From NCBI GenBank assembly GCA_023974075.1, contig CM043787.1, positions 36,545,691 to 36,609,690 of the forward strand: a DNA stretch of 64,000 nt, written 5' to 3'. The notes under the pieces are model-generated. The model saw only the letters and a list, made by a program, of their open reading frames with translations. It was not told the origin of the DNA and did not search any database. This document shows, one piece after another, positions 47,557 to 62,353 of this stretch. Position 1 is the first letter of the stretch. Each line of letters opens with the position of its first letter. Position numbers and translations under genes: made by a program. The stretch comes from Chaenocephalus aceratus (lineage: Eukaryota; Chordata; Actinopteri; Perciformes; Channichthyidae).

Positions 47557-50343
47557 GCATTATTCCATTCAATGCAGGAAGACATCTTATGGGAACTTTG
47601 CTTCTTTTGAATATGTGGCCCTTCAGCTGAAATGCTCCTCTCGAGCTCTGTTCCTAAATATCTACAGTATAGACCACCCAAATACTGTGCAAGCTTTTTT
47701 GATGACTTTACTGAACTGCTGTCTATAGTGTGTATTGACTTTGACCATCTAGTCATTGTTGGTGATTTTAACATCCATGTTGACAACCCCCAGGACAGAG
47801 AGGCTAAAGAACTGTTTTGTGTTCTTGATAGCTATGGACTGACTCAGAATGTGACGGAGCCCACACACAATAAAGGGCACACTCTGGACTTAATTATCTC
47901 AAAGGGTCTGACTATCTCTAAGGTTGTGGTGACTGATGTTGCACTCTCTGATCATTCCTGTGTTTTCTTTGAGAGCTCTATTTCTGTTCACAAAAATGTT
48001 CAAAAAGAGGTAACCACAAAGCGATATTTAACTGAAAATACTAGGGAAATGTTTACTCATAATTTTTCTTCCACACTTGCCCCTGCTAACATCTCAATAA
48101 ATGAGCTAGTAGATCATTTTAATTCAAAAATGAAAAATGTTATAGATGCCATTGCTCCAACTAAGGTAAAGGAAGTGACTGGCAAGAAAATATCTTCATG
48201 GAGAAAGGCCATGACCATGAGAGCAGAAAAAAGAGAGTGTCGAAAAGCTGAACGTAGGTGGCAAAAAAACAAATCTCCAGGTTCACTTTGAAATCTATAA
48301 AGAGAGACTTGGCCTTTATAATTTGGAATTAAAAAACGCATGACAGTCTTTCTTCTCTGACATCATTACCAAAAACAAAAACAATGCACGTGCCTTGTTT
48401 GCTACCGTCGACAGACTAACTAACCCCCCAGTGTCAGTAGCCTCTGAATTTCTATCCACCAGTGATCCATCCATCAGCAATGATTTTGCATCCTTCTTCA
48501 CTGAAAAAATTCAGAAAATCAGACAAGAAGTCAGTGCCTCTGCATCAGGTACAGCAAATGTGTTGTCTCTGTGTCCACCTAATATCAATTCAAACACCAT
48601 GACACAATTCCATCAGATCAATGATAAAAACCTAGAGGACATTATACAACTTCTGAAATCCTCCTCCTGCTGCCTTGATATTATTCCAACAGGATTTTTC
48701 AAAGATGTTTTTCGTTGCAAGGCCTCAGATCTACTTCATATAGTAAACAAATCTCTTCACTCAGGTATTTTTCCACAGGCCCTGAAAACTGCAGTCATTA
48801 AACCGCTCTTAAAAAAGAATAATCTAGATGCTTCAGTAATGAACAATTACAGGCCCATATCAAACCTGCCATTTCTAGGTAAAATCATTGAAAAAGTTGT
48901 TTTTCAACAGTTGAGTAATTTCTTGCATTTAAATAGCTGTTTGGATGTGTTCCAGTCAGGCTTGCGTCCAAACCACAGCACTGAGACTGCTCTTGTAAAG
49001 GTCTTCAATGACATCCACTTAAACACAGACATTGGCAGAACTTCAGTGTTAGTATTATTAGATCTCAGTGCTGCGTTTGACACTGTTGACCACAACATAT
49101 TACTCGACCGACTAGAAAACTGGGTGGGACTTTCGGAAACAGTTCTAAATTGGTTTGAATCCTACTTAAAGGACAGAAAAAAACGTTGTTTCTATAGGTA
49201 AATACACATCTGAGTTGACAAATATGACATGTGGGGTACCTCAAGGCTCCATCTTGGGGCCTATTCTCTTTAACATCTACATGCTACCACTGGCTCAGAT
49301 AATGAAAAACAACTAAATAAGTTACCATAGCTATGCGGATGACACACACATTTACATAACAATTTCACCAGGAGACTATGCTCCAATACAAACACTGAGT
49401 AAGTGCATTGAACAAATCAATGACTGGATGTGTCAGAACTTTCTCCAATTAAACAAAGATAAAACTGAGGTAATGGTTTTTGGAGCCAAGGCAGAACGTA
49501 TAAAAGTTAGCGCTGAGCTTCAGTCTGCAATGTTCAAAACAACAGATAAAGCCAGAAATCTAGGTGTAGTCATGGACTCTGACCTGAGTTTCAACAGTCA
49601 CATTAAAACAGTTAATAAATCAGGCTACTATCACCTAAAGAATATATCTAGGATTAAAATACTAATGTCACAGCATGGACTTGTCCATGCTTTTATCTTC
49701 AGTAGACTGGACTACTGTAATGGTGTCTTTACAGGTCTCACTAAAAAATATATTAGAAAGCTGCAGCTGATTCAGAACGCCGCTGCTCGAGTCCTCACTA
49801 ACACTAAGAAAGTGGATCACATCACTCCTGTTCTGAAGTCTTTACACTGGCTTCCTGTGTGTCAAAGAATAGATTTCAAAAATACTGCTGCTGGTTTATA
49901 AAGCTTTGAATGGTTTAGGCCCAAAATACATTTCTGACCTACTGCTAAATTATGAACCATCCAGATCTCTCAGGTCTTCAGGGACTGGTCAGCTTTCTGT
50001 CCCCAGAGTCAGAACTAAACATGGAAAAGCAGCGTTCAGTTATTATGCTCCAAATATCTGGAACAAACTCCCAGAAAACTGCAGGTCCGCTGCAACTCTG
50101 ACTACTTTTAAATCCAGGCTGAAGACTTTTCTTTTTGCCGCTGCTTTTAATTGAACTATTTACATCTTAAACTGCACTGTAACTTTTATCCATGTATTTT
50201 TTCTTTTAATGTTTATTTTATTATCTTTTCTTTTTAATGACTGATTTTAAACGCCATATTCTTAATGTCTTTTGTTTTTTGTAAAGCACTTTGAATTGCC
50301 TTGTGTTGAAAAGTGCTATATAAATAAACTTGCCTTGCCTTGC
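47557..50343 (+). mobile_element. L2-like LINE, copy 2, 5'-truncated
   Basis: Same family as copy 1, on plus. It starts within the endonuclease region and runs to the 3' end AAAAGTGCTATATAAATAAA with a CTTGCCTTGCCTTGCC tail. A 7-bp direct repeat CTACAAC flanks it (47550-47556 and 50344-50350), a plausible target duplication. The 5' truncation is typical of incomplete target-primed reverse transcription. The 3' untranslated region lacks the 370-bp block seen in copy 1. Confidence 0.93.
47570..50154 (+). pseudogene. LINE ORF2 (endonuclease-reverse transcriptase), copy 2
   Basis: The C-terminal half of the endonuclease is present: LVIVGDFNIHVDN (GDFN catalytic block), NKGHTLDLIISKG and ALSDHSCVFF (SDH block). 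After a broken linker near 48290-48395 the RT follows: [46 protein letters not shown] (motif A), CGVPQGSILGPILF, and HSYADD (codons 49332-49343). Lesions: a frameshift near 47680, a frameshift near 49190 in an A-run, and a TAA at 49314-49316, where copy 1 has AAA. The C-terminal region has LDYCNGVFTGL and QNAAARVLT, with a frameshift near 49890. Not functional. Confidence 0.93.
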
Positions 50344-50499
50344 CTACAACAAGACGAACATGTGTAATTCAGTATCTGATTCTGGCATATGAAACATGCT
50401 AAAACTCTTAGCATATATCTCATCATGGATCATCAGACATATTGAAGATCCATATGTTACACACGTCGTACACAGATTCAAAGAATAAAGACGATAGAT

Positions 50500-50550
50500 A
50501 GAGATGCCTTTCCCAAATTGGGATCAATAAAGTTCTATCTTATCTTATGT
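50500..50550 (+). repeat. LINE-type 3' tail fragment
   Basis: GGGATCAATAAAGTTCTATC followed by TTATCTTAT repeats, a phrase common at fish LINE 3' ends. The body is not recognisable. Confidence 0.35.
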
Positions 50551-50619
50551 GATCCTGCATCTCATCTTATCGACAGGGATATATGTTTGTCTCATAGACG
50601 TGATGCAGATGATTATACA

Positions 50620-51010
50620 CAGGGGTGCACATAACTGGTACGCAGGTACGCATGCGCGGCAACAATCTGAAATGCGTACCGTCACTTGTGTCACAAAGCG
50701 CATTTGCGTACTGACGTACTTGTGAAGCTTTTCCAGAAGGCGGTTAGATCACCGGACGACAGAGTCGGTCTCCGTGTGCACAGACAGGGCTGCTGTTAAC
50801 GTAGGTCTGTACAACGGAGTTGTGCCAAAACTACGCCAACCGGCTGCGGAGGGAGACTCCCCCCCTTCACTGGAGAACTGCGCTAAAACAGCTGATCACA
50901 ACGTTCACACTATGTGGTCACAAAGTACTCCACTAGCCCCCCCCCCGTACCAAACACTGACTCCAGGTACTCATCTGAGTACCTCACTGAGAAAGTTATG
51001 TGCACCCCTG
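50620..51010. mobile_element. hAT MITE (391 bp)
   Basis: A 17-bp perfect terminal inverted repeat CAGGGGTGCACATAACT at both ends. Flanked by the 8-bp target duplication ATTATACA (50612-50619 and 51011-51018). CAGGGGTG ends and 8-bp duplications are hAT hallmarks. The interior is GC-richer than the flanks, contains a C-run near 50938-50946, and has no transposase frame. Confidence 0.93.
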
Positions 51011-51018
51011 ATTATACA

Positions 51019-54000
51019 AACACAAGCCCGCATTGGCTGCAGCACCAGTACCAGTCCTTCATGGTGAGCAGGGGCAGCTTTCCAGACCTCAAGCCAGCTG
51101 GAGGGCCCCTAGCCTGGGCAGAACTCTGTCTCCGTGGGCCCCCTGCCTGCCAGACTCTGCTCCATGGAGGTGCATTGTGCTACAGCCAATCATCAAGTCA
51201 AAACCGCTTCTGGAGTGCAGAGCCAAGCCACAATAAGGGGAAAACACATTTCACTAACACTGCTGCAATCATCTGGCCTGGTACCAGATGTCCCCATGTC
51301 CTTTACGTCTGTCTTTAGATATTCATCTGAGGGTTTAAGAAGTCAGTGGAGAAGACTCACAGAACTAGATTTGGACATTAACCGATTCGGACACTTCATC
51401 TTGATTTGCACACATTATCTTCAGTTACATAAATAGAGTTTGTGCAGCACGTGTGGTATCAGTGTCATTTATGAAATGAATGTCATGGTTAAGCCTAACA
51501 TTCAAAGCATGCAGTAGATGTCTGTGTGCTCTTATGTGAAGAAGGCAAGGTGGATATATAACAGAAGAAAGAAAAGAGAAAAAAGTGATCTGCTTTGTTT
51601 CTATTTGATTCTCTGTGTGCGACGCTGTTGTATCCTCATCCACCCTCAGCCTCCACTACCCTTATCTCCCTCCTCTCTCTCTGTGTTCTCTGCAGGCTGC
51701 CTTGGGAAATGTGATGTTTTTTTAAACGGCGCCGGCTTCATGTGTTTTTATGTCTGCCCATAAAAAAGCAGCTTCCTTTAAAGGCTCAGCTCAACAATGG
51801 CTCGTGCTCTCGCTGTCACTTGATGACAAGCAGCACTGGGAAATGACAACAGAGAGCCTGAGAAACAGAGCGAGAGAGGGGGAGGGGGGGGGGGGGTAGA
51901 GTATGAAAAAAAAAAATGTAAAAAAGATATCTACTCAAGCTTTGATTCACTATTTTTTATTTAATAAGGAAAATTCCTTCCCTATTTTCCAAAGATGATC
52001 TGATTTCTAGCACTTCCATTCAAGGTAAGTTACTTTAAACTTCTCAAATTGGTTCATTTTACGTTAGACTTTTGAAACTGAGGTCGGACATTGTTTTGAA
52101 ATGTAATAAGTATATGAAAGATATGAAAACAAACAGCCATTTCTGTTACTTTCTAAAGAGGTATCCTGACAATAGGCGTTCTCCTCTCACTCACAATAGA
52201 CTGAAAGGCGTTTAGACCAAAACACAGCCTACTCATTTATTTGAGTGGGCACAGAGGATGCCAAAGCAGAGGCCTTGAGCAAAAAAACACAGAGTCATCA
52301 TCTGACACAAAGGTTGTACCTGGGTCTACACTTGCAACAAAATGCAACATTATACCTCTGCGGCGCACATTCCCATGAAAAGCACACTGTATCTCTACTG
52401 TTTACCTTGAGAATATTGCAACTCAAGGTAAAATAGCTGCCTATGTTATCAAGATACAGTAGTAAAAGCCTGTCCCTGAGTACTGTGACAAGTCTTCAAA
52501 TTCCCAGATCTGTTATACTCAAAGTGGACATTCAGTATTGTACTATGTAATGTGTTACGCCCCCACCAACGAAGCGCCATTTAGAAGCTGTGCTGTATTC
52601 AGACTGAATGCATGCTGAAGACACATAGCTCAGATAGCATGAACACATTTAGCTGGGCACATTGGTCCTCAAACTGGAGGTTAAGCGATCTACTAAGGGT
52701 AACGGTTGTTGCTAGATCTTTCCTTAAAAGGGTAGTGTGGTTAGCAGTAGAGTCAGCACACAAACGCATACATTGCACACACAGAGAGACACACTCTTAG
52801 CCACTTACATGCACACAGCTGGCTCACATGCAAGCCCCAAGAGGCAGATCTCAGCCTCACCATAAAATGCCCCCCCACACACAGCCACACATACATAACC
52901 TCCACAAGGCTTCATGCATCACTGCGCTGCCTCCATCTCAATCCCTCTCACCCCTACCCATCATCCCTTTCTCTCTCTCTGTACTCTATCACCCCCGCCC
53001 CCCCCGTTCACTCCTCTTTCTCTATTTTAGCCCACCTGGTATAGTGATCCCCATCTGGATCTGTTGAGGTGTGAGATGTGTTTTAAGGACACATTAATAG
53101 CTGCCCAGTGACCATATTAAGAAGCTACATCTCTTGATCACACACCTCAACCTTCCTTCTCTCGGTGTTTCTCTCTCTTATCGCTTTCTCCTTGCCCTCA
53201 CTCCATTCCTTTTTCCCTTTCTTCCAGTCCAGAGCATGTCCACGGGCTTAACAAGATCGATCGCTCCTAACTCCTTGTACTGCCTGCTAAATCAATGACT
53301 CTTTGTCTCGTTAAGCACTGGAAAGAACTCTTCCTGCCTTTTGTTTCTGTGCTGTGTCCGGGTGAATGTGTGTGTGTTAAGTGAGAAAGAGAAGCATTGG
53401 GGAATACATTAAGAGAGAGAAGGAGAGTTTGGTACTGTAGAGGTGCAATGCTCACTGCAGAACAACTTGAGGTGTATCCTGGGACACGGTGCGCACATTA
53501 AACCAAGATGTGAACTACTTCCTGGGTGGCAGGAAGGCAAGAGGGATAGCCTACTGTATGTAAAGCAAAAAGAGCACTTATGTGGACAGGTCAGTGGAGG
53601 AGAGAGAGGCATAAGGCACAAAGAAAGACAGACTGTGTGTGTGTCTGTATGTGTGCAAGAGTGTGTGTGCAGTGGTGCGAGAAGTGAGCCAAACCACACC
53701 GCTGACTTGGCCAGGGCCTCTGGAGCCAGAGAGAAAGCCCTGCAGACCACAAACTCTCTTTCTGTGTGTCTCTCTCACATACATACCCTCGCTGAAAGTG
53801 TCTCGCTGTGTGAATACGTCATTTCAAAGCATGTGTTTCTGGCCAGGAGAGCAAGGAAAGGAAGCTTGTGAAAGAGAGAGGGCCATAGAGGAAGAAAACG
53901 CCAGTGGCTGGGATAAATTGAGCGGAGAACAACGCAGCGATTCACTCTCATCCTGAGCAAAGCAAACAGGAAACACACTCTCTCGCTCCACTTGTGTTAC

Positions 54001-54860
54001 CCTCTCTCATCTGTTGCCCTCGCCACTCCACTGTATTGAAATTCCTGTCGCTGAAGCTCATTATATTTCCCAAATGCACAGGAGTAGGTGGTTGCATCGC
54101 TGCACTTTAAGTCAATAGCAGGACTGCAGAGCCATGAAAATGAATAAGGATAGGGGCTCTTCACACAGCAGCACTGAATAAAAAGGCCTGGGAGTGCTCA
54201 TCATCTACAGCACCGCTGCTCCCGGCCCCCCATTTGTATGTCACAGTGACACTACATTAGCTGCCCCTGGCTGAGCACACACTCTGCAAGCACTGCTTTG
54301 CATCACCCTGTGTGCAGCAGATATACAACAAACAGCAGAGTGTTTGGCTGGTGCAGTGCAACATATTGAGAAAAGAGAAAGAAGAAAACAATAGCACCCA
54401 AAGTACCCCTACGGAAAAAGAGAAAAAGATGGAGCAATAATGGGAAAAAGTTAAGCATACCAGATGGTGTAAAGGTCTCTCACCTCAAGCAGGTCAGTCT
54501 TTTTGGTCAGAGCAAGGCTGCCTGAACAGCCAGACAGCAGACAACACACACATCTAACCAAGTCTTCACCCTAAAATTAATGATTCCCCTCATGGGGACC
54601 TCCAATTTGTCCCCATAAGGGAGGCGAGTCCCCACACGTGACTGTGTAAACAGATTTAGGTCCCCACAAGTATAGTAATGCTAGGCCACACACACACGTC
54701 TGTGTCAACACAAACTTGTGGAGAGGTCGAGTCGTGTTGCTAAAGAGGGGTGGCTTTCTTTGGCCTGTTTGTTTATCTGGCTTTTTTTGCCTAACGCTGA
54801 AAATGTAGGCAATGCTACACAGAGTGTGTGTGAGGGTGTGTGTGAATGTGTATGTGCTAT
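51019..54860. other. Unique sequence, no gene seen
   Basis: Contains a G-run block at 51881-51896 and an A-run after 51906. Positions 54040-54320 are balanced and non-repetitive, resembling conserved non-coding DNA. No exon or RNA gene recognised. Confidence 0.4.

Positions 54861-54930
<70 letters not shown>
54861..54930 (+). repeat. (GT)n microsatellite
   Basis: GTGCGTGTGC then about 30 GT units. Confidence 0.97.
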
Positions 54931-57569
<2,639 letters not shown>

Positions 57570-57840
57570 GGCCTGCCATGCATACAGAGGCAGAACAACA
57601 GAGCCTGAACGTGAATGAAGCTGCTGCTGCCTTCATGTGTGTAAGTCTAGTAGGCTGAAGCCCAACACGCTCCACTTTCCCCGCTCGCCGTCTGTCTCCT
57701 CGAAAGACAAAACTTGGCCTTATTGCCCTCAGCTCATTAGCACTGGCAGAGAAAGACACAAACACATGTGCACGCATTCACACACTTGCTTTTTTTACGT
57801 GTCATGCTATTTGGCAGTTTAATGGCATTACAATAAATGT

Positions 57841-58286
57841 CATGGGACGGGTGGCGCAGTGGTCTGTGCATCCGATCATCAGATCAAGGGGTGGTGCTGG
57901 GGAACTCCAGTTCGAAACCCGCTCCTGCCGCCACTGCGTCAGGCCGTTGTGTCCTTGGGCAATACACTTCACCCGGATTTGCTACTGTGGGTATTGTCCA
58001 CAGTACATGTATGATACTAATGTGTACTTGTAAAAGCGCCTCGATGGACGATGTGGCGCAGTGCGCTGCGCAATGATCATCAGATCAAGGGGTGAAACCC
58101 GCCGCTACTGCGTCTTTAAAGCCGGTGTGTCCTTAGTGTCCTTGGGCAAGACACTTCACCTGAACTTGCTCCATATTGTCCACAGTATCTGACCATTGCA
58201 TATATGTGTAATGTGTGTATATGTAAAAGCGCTTTCAGTCATTGAAAAAGCGCTATAATAAATGTAAGGAATTATTAATTATTATT
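57841..58286 (+). mobile_element. tRNA-derived SINE, two units in tandem
   Basis: Unit 1 (57841-58045) has a tRNA-like head with A box and B box, then GTGTCCTTGGGCAATACAC, then GGGTATTGTCCACAGTAC, then TTGTAAAAGCGCC. Unit 2 (58046-58286) repeats the order with an eroded B box and ends in AAAGCGCTATAATAAATG plus an ATTATT-rich tail. The tail resembles the LINE 3' end (AAAGTGCTATATAAAT), which suggests mobilisation by an L2-like LINE. Unit 1 lacks its own AT-rich tail, so the dimer may have moved as one unit. Confidence 0.85.
57852..57919 (+). promoter_or_regulatory. RNA polymerase III type-2 promoter (A and B boxes) of the SINE
   Basis: A box TGGCGCAGTGG at 57852-57862 matches the tRNA consensus exactly. 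B box AGTTCGAAACC at 57909-57919 differs from GGTTCGANNCC at one base. Spacing of about 46 bp is normal. Confidence 0.75.
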
Positions 58287-59873
58287 CTGCAGTGGCTAAG
58301 TAAGCAACATACTGGTAAACACAGCATGGAAGAACAAATGCATATCGGACAAACTGTTGTCCCTTCACAAATGCAATGAAAAACTTTATTGGTAACATCA
58401 AACCTCCTGTGATACTGTGAGTGAACTACAATATGCATTTTTCTAACTGCCAGTCAGTAGCTTTACAGGGATTTCAGTCTGCCACCAGGGATTAGCCCAA
58501 TACTCAATTCTCCACTCAATCTCACTACCCCACACGCTATATAAAGGATCTGTATGTGCGTGACTGCGCATGCATGTGCCGCCTGGTGTTAATGCGTGCG
58601 TGTGGATACACTCAGGGGTGATATTAGTTAATCATAGCCTTCACTCAGCATAAATAAAGACCAATTACTGTGCTTCCCTATGGGCCCTTCACTATTAGCA
58701 CACTGAAGACCCCAAAGAGTGCTGCCCCACAGCTCATAATGCCTTGGTATAACATTCAGCCTGCTGAATCATGATGATAAGCACCACAGAGGGTAACAGA
58801 AGGACAACATGCACAACATCATAAAGACTGGGACTGGATAAGCTATATGTGCGCAAGGGTCGTTACAAAATTTAAATAATCAGGATAATTCATACCTTAT
58901 CATTAATGGATGAGCTTTGCTTCATTTACCAAGTCCGGAGGAATGTGTGTTGCCGACACTGATCAAACGTGATGCTGGGGGGGCACTGAGAGATGAACCA
59001 GGAAATAGACTAAACGTTCATTATTTATACAATGTACAGTTGCACAGTGTTCTATCCCATTGTGCACAACTATAGTGTGACATTATACATTCACCTTTAT
59101 ATCAATCCCAGGTCAGGAGTTCAAATGACTTCCTGTCTAAAGGGCTCAAACATCCCCACATACTGTAGGCTTATAGCAGACACAAAGAATACACACTCTC
59201 ACAAACACACGCATACCCATAATTGTGTCGAGATTGACCACAAGAAAGTAAGACGCTGTTGAAAATACTGTTACATTTTCATAGAAGGTGAACTATGTGT
59301 GTCATACAGTACGCAGAGTCCAGCCACACACTCATACAGCAATATGCTACAGAGGGAAATACAACAATGTAAGCCAAGATAGCATGCTCTTACAAAAAAG
59401 AAAGTGAGAAGGGCCCTTAAATGCAGAAACACATTTGAAAACAATGTTGTTTTACAAGAATGTGTTCACTTCTTAAATGTTGTTTGGGGTTTGCATTGAG
59501 TAGGTAACGATTAAACGAGTAGGTTTGTTCTTGCTTGACAGTCATCTAAAGACACACAGTACTAAGCCAGGGGATAGTATATGCTGACACGCTTTGATAA
59601 GCAGTTCCTGATAAGTTAAGTTTGGACTACTTCTCTTTATCTTTTATACAGCCAACTTTTGCCATGTGATATCTACCAAGATAAACATGCCGTAAATGAT
59701 GACACTAAGTATACCAAACACCGTGCCACAGGCTTCCTAGTGCCATCTTCCTGTGTCCTTTCTTTGGGTGAATGTCTACGTGCTGAAAAGTGACAGAGCA
59801 GCTGGAGACGTGTGCTTCACAGCTCATGCACAAATGCTAAAATACACACACTGAAATACACACACTGAAATTG

Positions 59874-59904
<31 letters not shown>

Positions 59905-60050
59905 TAAAGCAGACCCTTGCTGGCAGCCACTCATCACCCAGAGAGGCCAACCTAATTTGGAGGACAGGCTCCTCTCTGCCTGCTGGGGAGGCAGCAGGGA
60001 TTATGAGCCTTTACACACACTAATCTAGTTTAGCCACACTGGGAGAGGGA
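58287..60050. other. Unique sequence; CNE-like stretch
   Basis: No gene. Positions 58610-58790 have TTAGTTAATCAT, CAATTACTG and CATGATGATAAG cores in balanced sequence. A short CA tract lies at 59875-59902. Confidence 0.4.
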
Positions 60051-60260
<210 letters not shown>

Positions 60261-60311
60261 AAAGGAGTACATGAATGGTGTGCATAAGCATGCGTGTTTA
60301 TTATTCACTTT

Positions 60312-60313
<2 letters not shown>

Positions 60314-60364
<51 letters not shown>

Positions 60365-60424
60365 CGTGTGGTGTGCGTGTGTGTGTGTGTGTGTGCTTGT
60401 GCGCCTGTGTGGTGTGTGTGTGTT
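60314..60424 (+). repeat. (GT)n microsatellite, interrupted
   Basis: About 23 GT units, then GCGTGCGTGTGGTGTGCG-type interruptions and shorter GT runs. Confidence 0.95.
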
Positions 60425-61339
60425 TGTGCCCAGCAACCCAGTCTGTGTTTAGCAGAGATAGGGAGGCTCTCAAACTGGTTAGAGATGTGGCTTAGCCTCT
60501 TGTCCTCCTCCGACTGTTGGCAGTTACTACATAGGAACACACACACACACACACACACCTCCTGGCATGACTAAAAAAAACTGTTAAAAAAGTACATCTC
60601 AGATTGAGTGTTGGTGGGAAGAGAGGCTGGGGGGACTGTGTCGTATCTGTGTTAATATCAGAGGTCAAAGAAGCTTCTGGCAGCTATCTGTGTGGCTGGA
60701 CCAGACCAACAGCTGGTTTTCTGTTTACACACACACACACTGCTGACAGGACAATTTGAAAACCTGTCTGGTATGTGTTAGCTCCCTGTTTAAAACGTAT
60801 CCAAACAGAGTCATGTGTAATTGGCTGCTTGGCTGGGTCACGTTGGTCAGAGAATTCATTATGATACCTCATGAGAGTGAATTGGCTAGAAGCACCGACA
60901 CATTCCAAAACACAGGAGACAGATCTCATGGCCAAACCAGAGCTGGGACCACACTGGGAATCACAGAGGAAGACTTTACGGGGGAGAAAGGGAGAGAGAG
61001 AGTGGGGTGGGGGGACCACAGACTCGACAAGTTAACAGTGTGTATGAGCGTTGGCTTGAGTAATTACAGACTTGCCTGGTGTGTGGAGCCGAGAGTCTAC
61101 CACAACACAGCCCAAGTGATGACACCATACACCACACACAAGCATACATTCGCACACACATGCACGCACACACAACAGCAATTACTGTACAAAGCATTTA
61201 AACAGCTGCTTCATATCCCTTTTCCTCAAAACCCCGACATACATTTATGCAGACTTTCCAAGCCACCCAGAGGTGCAGGATGACTCGAACTGTTGCACAA
61301 GAATGATCCGTTTTGCACAAACAAATGAACATGTACAGT

Positions 61340-61385
<46 letters not shown>

Positions 61386-62353
61386 TCACACACATATGCA
61401 CTTACAAGCCCAGATAATCACTGCTTTAAATAGTAAACATGCCTTCCACTCCTGTCCTGTGTAGTTACTTTAGTCTACTTTCTTTTAATTATCAAAATTA
61501 GAGATTTCCACATCTGATTTTGTCCAGTAGAAACACCTGTCCTGAGTGGAGCACTGGCACCATCTGGTGGCTGATCATACTATTACACTTTCTGCACTAC
61601 ATATAGCCCTTTCACTGCCAAAAAGCCATCACATCCTATCATGACCACTAATGATATAACATGTCATACAAAAAAGATTGAAACAAATTCTGCTCATTCT
61701 TGCAGAAAAGAAGATGACTAGATAAGTCCAGAAAAATCATAAAGACAGACAAGAAATCTCCCCTAATCCAAACAAAGAATCTGTCCAGACAGCAGACATT
61801 GGAACACATTGTGGTTTTGGAGTCTGACACACGGTCCCAATCTATTCTCTAAATGGATATATGTCTGTCAGAGGGAATTTCCTGACACTCAAACTCTACA
61901 TACAACACAGAGACAGGGGAAGAGACACAGATGGCGAGACTGACTAAGAGTCTAAACTGTAAAATGTACAAAAGCATTGGCTACATAGACACGTGTCACA
62001 TTCAGCACTTAACCATTCATTTCAATACCCTGTGTTAGGGCCCTACAGTCATTTTACATTAAAACCAATTTAATATCTATTCAAATCTATCTTTTTAGAG
62101 GTTATACATGTTGTGAATATACAGTATATGTTGTACTTGTTTGTGGTTATGTAAATACTGCTGCAGAAATTGGCATAATTGGGTATGAATAGAGGCTGAA
62201 CTTATTATACTGTGTATAATGTTAATTATTGCTAACACCCGAGCTACTGCATTTGCCACTCAGCTCTCTCTATTAAAGTGTAATGTCGAGGTCTTTCTTC
62301 TGTTCAATGGATACACACAGAACACACACTTTGTCTTCCCTCACAAACACTGG
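60425..62353. other. Unique sequence, no gene seen
   Basis: Short CA tracts at 60538-60559 and 61341-61384. A CTCF-like word lies at 61555-61572. AT-rich from 61420. No exon recognised. Confidence 0.4.
61341..61384 (+). repeat. (CA)n microsatellite
   Basis: About 21 CA units. Confidence 0.96.

Noticed and set aside
51881..51896. G-quadruplex element
   Set aside because: A single long G-run could form one, but homopolymer runs are also frequent sequencing artefacts and nothing else supports a function.
57841..57925. A functional tRNA gene
   Set aside because: A and B boxes are present but the sequence cannot fold into a full cloverleaf that I can trace, and it continues into a SINE body with a second copy behind it.
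61555..61572. Second CTCF site (TGGCACCATCTGGTGGCT)
   Set aside because: It misses the invariant GGC core position of the motif, so too weak to list as a feature.
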